From the NCBI RefSeq assembly GCF_040581485.1, contig NC_090132.1, positions 868,001-932,000 on the forward strand: 64,000 nucleotides of DNA. The letters run 5' to 3'. The stretch is from Linepithema humile (lineage: Eukaryota > Arthropoda > Insecta > Hymenoptera > Formicidae). A model generated the notes under the pieces. That model saw only the letters and a list, made by a program, of their open reading frames with translations. It was not told where the DNA came from and did not search any database. This document shows, piece by piece, positions 1-11,515 of this stretch. Every line of letters starts with the position of its first letter. Positions within the stretch are counted from its first letter, which is position 1. Position numbers and translations under genes: made by a program.

Positions 1-1076
1 ATATATAAGAGAAATATATATGTAAGATTTCTAGTTTTGTTAATGCGTATTAATAAACATTATTCCTATAAAACTTTTATATGCAAAGTTTAATTAAATT
101 AATCATTGTGAGATTATATATATTTACAATCTTTGGACCTCGACATGGATTATTTAGTATTACAATATCGAAATATGTACAAGTTGCTTTTTAATTATGA
201 ACATAATAGTGACAAAGGTACAAAGTGACAACGGTATTTCAGTATTGGTAGGATTTACTTCACAATTCGTCCAGCATTGAAAAGCAAAAAAAAAAAAGAG
301 ATCACACACACAAAGATATGATTTATTCAAACTTATTTCCAAGTTATAGCTTCTCAAAGTTTCACACAATCTATAAAACATAAAAGTGATGTGAAATATC
401 CCGTATTTATTTTTTTCAAAAATCAAGATTATTTATTGATTGTTATCTTAACTCTATATACAAAAATAAGATTCATTGAAAAATGAATGTTTTAAGGCTG
501 AAATTCACAATTGATCATTATTTGACGAATAATCGTAATTTTATGAATCTCTCCAGCTATTCGTATTTTATTCTTACAAAAATTCAGTACTTAAATAATT
601 TTTAATTTATAAATCACTTAAACATTTAACAAATGATAAAAATTATTTACGGCTATGAATATTCACCTAAAAGATATTTTATATTTGTTTAAAAAATATT
701 TTATATAAATATATGAGAATTTGAAAGAATATAACTCGGAACAAGATCAAACCGAATATGTATTTTTATGAATTGTCTTCATTACTTTTCAATGCTCAAT
801 CTTTAGAATGAACACCTTACCAATAATTAAGCACCTTGTGTATGTACATCATGCCACACAATTACATTCGCTTGAGAGAGAGGGAGCGAAAGGGAAAAAG
901 CGGGAGAGAAATCCTAGCAATAATGTAACAGATCTTTTATATTGCGTTATATGGCAATAATTTTCGCATCAAATATTACCGGCATGACAGTGTCCCACAT
1001 ATTAAAAAATTCATATTTTAATATACATAGTGTTATATATATATATATATATGCTATGTATATTAAAATATGTTTA

Positions 1077-1112
<36 letters not shown>

Positions 1113-1523
1113 CTTTATAAATAGAATGGTGCTTGTTTTTTTCAATATACAGATGGCTTATTTCGGAGATCTACAAGCACAGTTATAATAAAAATTTTAA
1201 AACATGAATACATCCATTTTTTTAAGAAAAAAAATGTTAATAAATATTTTCTTAAAACTAGAGCTCGTAATAGCCGTGTTCGCCAGATTATGCGGTTTTT
1301 CCTGAATTATACTTAAGACATCTAGATTTATATTATAAATTTTATGATAGTTACCTTAGCTTTTGGATTGAATAATATGCGCGTGAAGAAAATATAATAG
1401 TACAAACTACAGTGATATCAAAATTAAATGTTATTCGTTCCCGGTGCTAGAAAAACTCAAATGACATTCTTAAATCAAGATTTATTACACAATTTATCAA
1501 CTAATATAAATCGCTTAATGATA
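1..1523. other. AT-rich intergenic DNA downstream of Topors
   Basis: No supportable gene. The stretch is very AT-rich, with two TA-dinucleotide tracts (about 1033-1052 and 1079-1109). The longer open frames are low-complexity Ile/Tyr/Lys runs made by these tracts. The right end lies just downstream of the Topors stop codon and probably contains its 3' UTR. Confidence 0.6.
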
Positions 1524-4500
1524 TTATACCGAATTAGAAATGGAGGAAGATCGAAGACGTCGTCTTTTCTTCTTTGGTCTCGATTTCTTTTCATTTTCAG
1601 GTTTCCTGCGCTTCGAATCTTTGTAAACTTTGTATGATTTACGTTTTTCTTTATCGGAATGTTTCGATGGATGCATATCGTTTTTCGATGAAACAGATAT
1701 CGTTAATGTTGTACTCGCATTAGATTGCGATGAATTGAAAGCTCTGCCATTCGATCTATGATGTTCTTTCTCTTTATGTTTCTCCCTACGCTTTGATTTT
1801 TTCCGATAGGTGTAGGATTTATTCGAATGATCACTACATTGACTGCAAGAACTTAAATGATCAGAGTCTGAACAATAATGTACCTTCTTCTTTGATTTAG
1901 CTTTATATTCTTTTTTCGGCATATCTTTCTTTATTGAGGCACTGTCGTCTTGACTTTCGTACTCGCTCGTATTGCGAGATTCTTGATATCTGACTCTTGA
2001 TTCTTGATGGCTCGACCTTTTATCATGTTTAGAGGCATCAGAAGATTCACTACTGCTTCTAGATCTGGATTGCTTGCTTTCGCAATACTTCTGATCTTTG
2101 TTTTTAGACCTTAACTTTTCCAAAACCGAAGCTTTTCCTTTACCTTTCGTTGTATTTTCACTTTTCGTCATATGATCGTTTGCAGTAGGCGAAGAATGTT
2201 TCCTCTTCGATCTGTACGATCTACGACATTTACTGATTTTTACTTTGCTGTCCGTCTCCTCGCTACTGCTTTCACTACTAGACGAATCCTCATCCGAATA
2301 GCTCTGTTCTCTCTTAATAAGCTTTATTCGTCCTGTACCTTTAGTCTGCACTTTATACCTCGTCTTTTTCGATCGTTTTTCATTATTCTTTACCGAGGCT
2401 TCAGATAAACTGGTATCACTAGAAGTGAATATTCTCTTTTTAGATCGTTTATTGCGACTTCGTGTTGATCTTTTATATTTTTGTATAACACTTTGTATAA
2501 ACTTCTTTTGCGATAACTTTCTCGAACAGTTTTCTCGAACACTCTGTCTTTGATTATAATCACTGTCAGAATCGCTACTTGTCGAAGAACAAGATGTCAA
2601 AGACGATGATTCTTTCGTGCCATGAGACGTGCTCGGTAGTGACAAGTTTTCTGGGTATACTTTTCTCAATCTAACAAACAAAATTTCCACACTTAAAACC
2701 GTATATCATATTGACATCTGCATATTAATGAATATAAATGAATATAAGTGATACACAAAACATATACATATAAATATTGGTTTTGTCAAAAAGTTTGACT
2801 TTTATGAAGAAAAACAATTAAATAATTAAAGTAAGTATGATATAAACTCGGAGTTTTTCCAAGACGCTGAATTCAAAACCACTAACTAAACTAATTGAAA
2901 TCTTGAAATTTCAAATCGCGAATCCAATCATGTAACACACACACGCAAAAAAAAATCCAAACAATATAGGCTTTATAATGTAAAAATTAAAATTCTACAA
3001 CATAGTAAATTTTATATATATAAAACAATAACTTTTATTTATAGTACTTTATGAAAATAATATTCTCTTGTATTTAAAAATTTGTATATCAGATTTGAGA
3101 TTTCAGAGTCACAAAAATAATTAAAAATCAAGTTTAATGAAAATGGAATAATTTTCCGAATTTGTAAATTTTAGGTTTACCATTATATATATATAAGAAA
3201 TTTAAAATAGAGATTTTTATTCAACAAACCAGAAGCGATTACTATCTTTTGCGAATATATTGTAGATAAAAACATTTTTGATAGTTTGTACCTATGCATC
3301 TTTGGCGATTAATTTTCAAATAACGCATGTACGTGCATCATTTATAATATCATTGCACACAGGATTAAAAAACTTTATCCAGTTTTAAGTGAGTGTAATA
3401 ATGGATATTTAATATGATTTTTTCTATAACTCACTGCGTATTCTCATTGGATGTGTGAGGAACAGTTGTAGGCTCAGATTCAGAAGAAAGTAATTCTATA
3501 ATTTCCGGTGTCCTTTCGTGGCGCGGTTTTACGTAACCAATTATTTCACATTCGCCGTCTGATTCAGAAGAGCTTGAAAGGATCAAGAGTTCTGGATCGT
3601 AGTAAGTTGTTTCAACTCTGGGTAATGCCGATCCTGCTGTACTGGGACCTGAACAATCACACAACATGTATGTAATTACAATACACATATATGTAAACAA
3701 ATATCACATAAAATGTAATTTATTTATTTACCTGGCATGCTGATAGGATGTGATATTGTACTAGGCATTTCAGTGTTTACTCTTAAATCGATTGCTTCAT
3801 CAAGTATTCGCACATCTGAGTTATCAGAAGTGATGCTGCTGCTACTACTACTACTAGTGCTACTAGGGGTAGGTGACACAATACGAGCGTATTCATTCGA
3901 CAGACCTGTAATGTCAATTTGTAAATATTAAACGTACTCTTTCATTCTCGTTTGAATTTGCAAAATCTAAATAAAGAATTACAAACCACGTGGTAAATAT
4001 GTGACAGATTGATCATACCCAACTAAATCAAAGTTGGTTTGGGCAAAATTTAACAATTCGTGTGCGAAATGGTTAGTATGTATAGTGAAAAAAGGCCGCA
4101 CAGTATCTCGAAATTGTCCGCTTCTAATATCAAATTGAGTTAAGGCATCCATAATTACACTCAACACATACGCACAGTGGGATGGTTCGTTGTTAAGTAA
4201 AACTTGCAACTCTCTATTCAACCATGGTACAAGACGATCTAATTCTTGCGGATGTCTTCTACAATTGATAAAAAATACTTTAAGTATCATGCATACAAGA
4301 TTCTTCCGTATGATATTCAGTAATTTATAAAAGTTTAAAATGAAACATTTACCTGTAATATTCAGCGCTACATTCGCGGAAACGTCCAAATACGTCAGGT
4401 AGTGAAGTAGCCCATATGCCGTGCCTATAAATGGTGCGACGATAATCTGTGGGATTAGTCCGTCTACGTATACGTTCTTCTCTAGGCACTTGAGGTGCCA

Positions 4501-5100
4501 TACTGGGCAATTGCTCACGTCTCACAATTTGCTCTGGGTTTAAGAAAGGTCCTGCGACAGGTCGGCGATTGCCAGTCATTGTCGTCCTGAGAGAAATATA
4601 TTACAAATATAAATACATACCTTTAAATATCACTGGTATAACACAACTATTGTGATATATATACGATACCTATAAACAAATCGACGTGGAACAATTTCCC
4701 AAGGAGCAACATTATTATCAACGTCAAAGTTGACATCTAAAGTAGCTGTGACATGTGGCTCAGGAACCTGCGATGCCAACTTGCGAGGTACATGATATTG
4801 ATCATAATCTTCCTCCGATCTTACATTATTTATAATCGACTTAAATTTTTGCTTGCATAAAGGGCATTCTGTCTTTATCTTGGACCATTGAAGTAAACAG
4901 GTAAAACAGAATTGGTGCAGACAACTATCTGTAAAAGATGTGTTGACCAATTTTCCCAGACAAATGCTGCAATTTGGAGGGGGCGATGTAGCGCCATCAT
5001 TGCGCTCACTACTATCAGAATTTTGTACAAGAGCTTCAGATTTTATAGGCTCTTCCACGTTTGCACTGGAGTTTTTTATTTCTAATGGACCTTCCATCAT
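1524..5100 (-). CDS. Topors: Topors-like E3 ubiquitin/SUMO ligase (RING + SR-rich tail)
   Basis: Six coding exons, 5' to 3' on the minus strand: 5100-4670, 4586-4353, 4258-3987, 3905-3732, 3648-3435 and 2670-1524. They join in phase to 823 codons plus stop, and all introns have GT/AG ends. A C3HC4 RING lies at residues 44-82 (C44, C47, C60, H62, C65, C68, C79, C82). The middle exons give the conserved globular region after the RING. The fifth exon carries two acidic SUMO-interaction-like motifs (CEIIGYVKPRHER and EIIELLSSESE), a hallmark of Topors. The last exon is a Ser/Arg/Lys-rich nuclear tail. Known family role: a nuclear E3 acting on p53 and chromatin insulator complexes, as both a ubiquitin and a SUMO ligase. 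The start chosen is the first of two adjacent ATGs upstream of the RING. An upstream noncoding exon is likely. Confidence 0.9.
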
Positions 5101-6213
5101 TATCTATAAATGGCCATTCGTGAAGAAATTCCTGTAAAATCAAAAGAATATAGATAGCTTTTTAGAAGAAAAATAAACATATATATAAATAATTTAAAAT
5201 ATTGAGATATTTTTTTTAAAAAGGCTATATCTCTTTGTAAATAAATCAATTGCGCAAATTTTATAATATAAATGTAATACGTAATATAATATTGATGTAA
5301 CACTGGATAAAATTGTAAAAAAAATAGATTATATAAAAAAAGGTTAAAATGTTTAAAAATCTGTACTGCGGGTGCAAAATAGACTTTATAAAATTCTGAT
5401 TTTCATTTCAGCGAAATATTCTTGTTATTTTGAGATTATATATATGTATATATTGCGTATTATATACTATACGTAAAAAGGAAAAAAAAATACTAGAGAC
5501 GAATTTTTCTTTAGTATGCTAATCTTTGCATTACTAATATCCTGTCACTTTATAGTGTAATAAGACAAAAAATGTTTCTTTCTCTCTCTCGTTCTATACT
5601 GTTCTGAGCATATCGAACGTTTCATTAAAATCGTGTTGAACAATCAACGAGATAATTGCATATTAAGTCGTTACATTAAAAGACATATTACATTGGAGAA
5701 ACAAAAGATATCAGAAATATTTTATATGCCTGTCATATTTTCAATAAAGTTCTCAAATTTCAGTACTTGATTTTTTTGTTCGAGTATCGCCTTTATCGCT
5801 TTGCTTCCTTGCCCCTCTCTTGCTCTTTACCGGATCCTAGCGTCAGACGTTCGACACTATCCAAAACGATCCAGAATTTAGGATACTCGGTAATATCTGC
5901 GTATTGCGTAAATATATGTTCTTACGGCAATCTTTATGTAGTAGTTCCGAACATAAGACAGAAATTTCGAAAACGCGTATAAGGCAACATTTCCATAATC
6001 GAGGGAAGGAATCTACTACTCTTCTATGGTCTTCCACTACTTCGCACTGCACCACACTGCTCCACACCACTACTCTGCTACTCGGTACGCTAACGCCACC
6101 AGTATATTACAGTTGCGCCAGGGGATACAAACTCTCTCTTGTGTCAAACTCACCAAAAGTGGGGGTCAATTTTGCGCCGCCTAGGCGGGAACGTGAGAAA
6201 CTAAAACGAAATA
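5101..6213. promoter_or_regulatory. Divergent intergenic region between Topors and RhoGEF
   Basis: The two flanking genes are transcribed away from each other, so both promoters should lie in 5101-6904. Positions 5760-6200 are less AT-rich than their surroundings and are the best candidate for the start sites. No clear TATA/initiator pair was identified. Short open frames across 5767-6230 overlap on both strands and look non-coding. Confidence 0.4.
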
Positions 6214-6336
6214 AGGTCTGTTCTTTATAGCTGAACTGGCTGCACTTAGTTCAGAGTTTATCTTTTTCCCTCCAATTGAAAGAAAAAAGATAAACTCTGA
6301 ACTAGTGCAGCCAGTTCAGCTATAAAGAACAGACCT
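6214..6336. repeat. Short near-perfect inverted-repeat MITE (123 bp)
   Basis: The arms begin AGGTCTGTTCTTTATAGC and are complementary over about 50 bp each, with a short spacer around 6270-6285. The left arm has one extra T. Flanks read ATA on both sides, a possible 3-bp target duplication. No coding capacity. It could form a hairpin if transcribed, and it lies within the divergent Topors/RhoGEF promoter interval. Confidence 0.75.
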
Positions 6337-6904
6337 ATAATGTGATGAGTAGTAAAGATTTGCGCTAAATTTAAATCTGTAAGCGTGTGCGCACGTATGT
6401 ACATGCTTCATCCGCATGGGACCAAGTGAGACGATTAAAATATGTAGAAGAATTTAGTTTGTGTAATTTATAAAACTGTAATCACACTTTACATTTACAA
6501 ACATCAGTGCATTGATGGTACCGACTGTACTAGTGCAGTCGTACTGCTGCTTGCTACTTGGGTCTTAAATCTGGCGTCACGGCGTCACTGATCATTAGCC
6601 GTGTTCCGATGTACTGAAATTTATAGTTTACGTAACGTACACTATAGTATTTCAGACCGTTGCGTTTCTGGCAGTTCCTGGAGCAGATCGGAGCAGATGT
6701 TGCTCAGTGTTACTATCAAGTATATTTGAATTTTTAATATTATTATTATATTTATTCCAATTTTTGGAAAAAAAATTATAACATTATTTATTATCAAAGT
6801 ATTTCATAAGGGAATGAAATAAAGTTTGCTGTTTCCTTTTTTAATATACAGAAATAGATATATTTTTTGAAAATAGTGTTATACACATATTTTATAATAC
6901 AGCT

Positions 6905-9836
6905 ATGTATTCACCATTGTCGCCAAAAGCTGGTCTCAGTTCTGAATTAAGGAAAATGATAGATGAAAGAAATATGTTGAGTATGCGGAGCCGTATGAAA
7001 GGTATACATAATTTCTATACTTATTTTTTAATAACATCTTAAGAGATATTTATCAACACAGATATTTATCAACACTATAATTTTATAAGCTGTAGTATAC
7101 ATAAGGTACAGTTTTATACAATATTTTTAGTTTTACATGCTTTGAATGAAGATAATGAGAGGTACACAGAAGAAAGGGAAAGAATTCTAAGATTATTAGC
7201 CATTCAAGAAATATTGACAACAGAAGTCACTTATTTACAACAGTTGGAAATTTTGGCAGAGGTAAGTTTTAATATATTTTTTTATTATAATAACACAATT
7301 TAATTATAAAATATAATTTTATTATAAAAATATTATTGATATATGTTTTCCCCACAGTTTTTTATAAAACCTATTCTTGAAAGAAAATTGTTGGATCATC
7401 AATTACTTGTCACTTTATTGGAGAATATAAAGACACTGTACAATGTGAGTGGGGAACTGGTGGAAGGATTAAAACATAATCCTGATAATATAAGTCAAGT
7501 ATTTCACAAACTTGCACCATTCTTCAAGTTATATTCTGTTTATGCTTATGATTATACACAAGTGCTAAATCTATTGCAGGTAATTATTGAATAGTGTGAA
7601 CATTTATAAAGTATTCAATTTCTTTAAATTTAATGTAATTTTATATTTTACAGATTTATTAATTTATACATATACATTTTCACTAATTCTTTTAATGTAC
7701 AAAATATTTTTGTTAAGATATAAACAAATATATAAAAAAATATTGATATTATCTATAAATTAATTTTTCTAGACAAATGAAGAAAGTAATCCTGTTTTTA
7801 AAAAATTTATTTCTGATCAAGAAACAAGACCAGAAGTGAGCAAAAAATTGTCTTCATTACTAATTACTCCAGTGCAAAGAGTACCAAGATATCAATTACT
7901 CGTTAAGGAAGTATTACAACATACTCCTTATAGACATAAAGAATATAAATTGTTACAAGGTAATTATACTGAGATTTTAAATTTGTCATAAGAGAGCTTA
8001 ACCGATAAATGGCACATGTGTCCATATCATTTTAAATCTTAGTTTGTTTAAATAAAGTATTTTTTTTTTTTTCAAACTTTTTAAACATAGTAATTTTTTT
8101 TGAAACTTTAAACAAGATGTGCAAATTTGTCTACAATTTTTTGAATACTTTATCAGAAATCAGCTCAAATACAAATAAAATGGTGCTCTTTATGGACATT
8201 CAAAATATATGTGCTATGTAAAAATTAATGCATATTATTAATGTGATTTTAATTTACTTTTAATTGTAGCATGTTTGGTTGAAATCGAAAAATCCACAAA
8301 GCATATAAATACCTTGATCGCACAGACCGAAGAAACACAAAAATTATTGAATCTGCAAAAGTGCATTGTTACTTCAATCAATCTTGTCAAACCTGGTAGA
8401 ATATTAATTAAACAAGGACCACTGATGCGTGTCTCAAGACGGGGCAATTCTGTTTATAAAAGATATTTTGTTCTTTTAAATGACAATTTACTATATTGCA
8501 AGGGTGAACCAGAAACTTCATTAAGTGTATCTTGCGTCCTTCCATTAAACAAGTGCAGATTAACTTGTATTGTGAATAAAAAATTATTCCGTATAACGTG
8601 TTTGCATGAAACATTTCTGTTATACTCTGAAAAAAATGACTGCGGCGAATGGATAGAATCTATACAAAGTGCTATCGGAAAAGTATCTATTACACATTAT
8701 TGGTATCATTTAGCATTTAGTTTTTTTCATTAAATATATCGATACCATGTTTTATTTTTAGTACACCGAATGTAGACAAACTTTAAGAAAGGAAAGCAGT
8801 TCAAGAAAGCCGCTTAGGCATAAAAATATTAATAAATTTTCATCGAATGATATATTGAAGAAATCCATTAAGAGGAAAAGATATACAGAGGAGGAACAGG
8901 TAAACATTAAATTTTTTTTGTACACATAATGACGTTTCTAACTGGTTTGTGAAATAAGATTTTTTTTTTATCATTCGGAAAATAAGATTAATTTTTTATA
9001 ATTTTCTGTGTGCTGAATCTCGATATAAAAATGTGAAAATGTGCATATCATAGAATTTTGAGATAATCAAGGAAAAATAATGATTGCCAGAAATAATGAT
9101 TTTCATAATATTTACAATGTTTTCCAGAAAGAAATACTTTTTCCTTTAAAAGAAATAAGAAAAGAGAAGTATGTTGTAGACTCTCCATGTAATACATTCC
9201 GCACAACGTTGAGTAGAATAGATTTATAGAGTTAAATGTCTTTATTTTAATCCATAAATAAACCGAATTTACTGCATAAAAAATTTTAGAAAACTGTATT
9301 AACTCCCTTTCAAACAATCGACAATGCTATTTTACCAGATATTATAATAATAAATTAATGTCAATTTTTACAGGTATCACTGGATTCTTCCAACATTATA
9401 TACTTTGAAAAGAACAACAAGACAGCAGAGATTGGCGCTCAAAGAAAAGACATTGATTTACCTTTTGGTTCCAAGATAAAAAAATCTAAACAAAATGATT
9501 ATTCGAAAGACGACAATATTGCTTTTCGAGTGAAAAATATGAACTTGAAATTATGTAAAAGTAGAAATAGGCAAAGTGTACCTGAATATATGGGAAAATC
9601 ATGTAATAATGATCCTGCTATCGAGGTGAGTAGAAATGCGTTTACTGAAATATATGAATATTAAGGTAATATTTAACATTTTTTCTTAGGATTTAGCAAC
9701 AACGAAAGAAAATGGACCAAGCCCATGTTTAACAACTTCGAGTATGAACGAACATACGTCATCGTCATTTTCAATAATCAGTAAATTTTTTATGTACATC
9801 CGTACATCTATAACCGATTTGTTTACATTCAGATAA
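6905..9836 (+). CDS. Small DH-PH Rho guanine nucleotide exchange factor (ARHGEF39-like)
   Basis: Eight exons: 6905-7001, 7131-7261, 7358-7579, 7773-7959, 8270-8682, 8762-8899, 9374-9625 and 9690-9836. They total 528 codons plus stop, with all phases consistent. The Dbl-homology domain spans roughly residues 45-240. It includes the CR1-like EILTTEVTYLQQLEILAE and the diagnostic CR3 helix LLITPVQRVPRYQLLVKE. A PH domain follows at about 255-348 (GRILIKQGPLMRV...YKRYFVLLNDNLLYC) and ends with the usual Trp helix (EWIESIQSAIGK). The remaining ~180 residues are basic, low-complexity and without a recognised domain. Family role: DH domains load GTP onto Rho/Rac/Cdc42 at membranes, and the PH domain helps position them. 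The compact DH-PH layout resembles ARHGEF39; an FGD relative lacking the FYVE domain is an alternative. AATAAA-like signals follow the stop near 9873. Confidence 0.85.
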
Positions 9837-10836
9837 TTGAATATGTATTGTGTGTTGTAACACAAGAAAAATAAGAAATAAATAAATTATTTATAAATAC
9901 CGAAATTGTTTAATTTGTATTAAAAATGAACGATTTAGAGATTAAAAAACGAGGTGCCACGTTTTATTTGTTCCATATGTGTCCATATTAATTGTTCGCT
10001 TAAACAAGAAAACTTTTTGTCTTTCTAAAGACAAAAAGAAATGAGTACAATGTCAACTGTAAACTTAAATAAAAAATTATGCTAATATTATATACATTGT
10101 ATTTCAGTTTGCATAATAATAATGAAATATAGGAAGAAAAACTATATGTCATGACGATATCGTCTAAATTCTTCAATCCTTATCTGAACTTACGATAATG
10201 TCGTACCTCTTCGCAGCTTTTCTAATATTCACTTTATCTAATAATATATTAATTATTAATAATAATAAAACTATTTGCCTATTAATTTGCTATCATAGAT
10301 TTTTTGTTTCTCGATTCTTCGATACACATATATTTAGACATTTTTTAAAGCTTTAGTTTTGAGTTTCAAGATTCTTAAAATATCAATTTTTCAAGATTTT
10401 TGAAATCTTTTAGGAATTTTGTTTAGTTTTTGAATCTTCGATTCTACAAACAATTTTAAAGCACATTATAAATTAAATCTTTTCAGTTTTCTAAAATTTT
10501 TAATTTTATATTTTATCCTGAATTCTTAAACTACTTAATTTTTCACGTATAAATTCTCACGAATTTTAAACTCTCATAGAATTTTTATACTTTTTATTGT
10601 AACATACTGAATATTCAGTAAAAAGTATTTTGATATTTTGTAAATTTCTAAATTTTACGAAGTATCCTGTATATAACGTATATAACTGTATCTATATATA
10701 CATATATAAATTAAAAGTTATTATATTATATATGTTCTAAGAATCAATTTTTAAATTAATTTTAAGATCTTTTAATATCCATTGTCATGATAAATAACGT
10801 GCGACTTTTTACACAACAGCCTTAAAAGCTCATTAA
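9837..10836. other. Convergent intergenic DNA between RhoGEF and Ack
   Basis: AT-rich DNA with no coding signal. It should contain the RhoGEF 3' UTR on the left. The region up to 11515 is the 3' side of the minus-strand Ack gene. Confidence 0.5.
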
Positions 10837-11148
10837 TCCCTTAACAGTTAAGAAATAAAAAATTTGAAACCAATTAACTTTATATAAAGATTATATATTG
10901 AAGGCTTTTGAAGACGCTAAATTCTGCAATCCAAATTTTGAATTAAAACCATAAACTCAACAAGTGAAAACAGTCCAAATAATAAGGAATTGATAAAGTT
11001 AATATTTGATTTGAAGAAGTAATAAAATCGACACATGATTTAATTAAGGCACAATAGGAAGAAAGACAAGTCAATGCATGGACATTAAAGATCCCATTTT
11101 GCTTGCAATTGTGTTAGAAACACGTGCGCATTGTTAACAGTTAAGGGA
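10837..11148. mobile_element. piggyBac-like MITE with TTAA target duplication
   Basis: A 312-bp element with near-perfect terminal inverted repeats, TCCCTTAACAGTTAA on the left and TTAACAGTTAAGGGA on the right. TTAA flanks it at 10833-10836 and 11149-11152. TTAA duplication is the signature of piggyBac transposition. There is no transposase inside, so it is non-autonomous. Confidence 0.75.
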
Positions 11149-11515
11149 TTAACAATATCATAATCGTAAGTCTAGATAAGGATCAACAATATATATCACA
11201 GCTTCAGATTACATTCTTTACGCTCAAGTCATATCATACTAGATATTTTCACAAATATCACCTACTTACATTACGAGTAATAGTAGTTTTATCTCATTTG
11301 AAAAGTTGACATAGCCATATTTAGCGACGTTTGTGCTAAAAATCGAAATGTAAACTTTGGACCAAAAAATTCACAAGCAATCTCTGGTAAAGCTTTGTTC
11401 CTCAAACGTAATGTTTCCTACTTGTTGATTTTGTTCATAAATAAACGCATATTCGCTATTCACAATGTTATAGTTATATTACAGATAGCTTTGGGACATC
11501 AGCCACGGCTATTTC

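Noticed and set aside
5843..6230. Overlapping ORFs on both strands between Topors and RhoGEF
   Set aside because: Less AT-rich promoter DNA lacks frequent stops. The frames show no domain or splice context, and one runs into a MITE.
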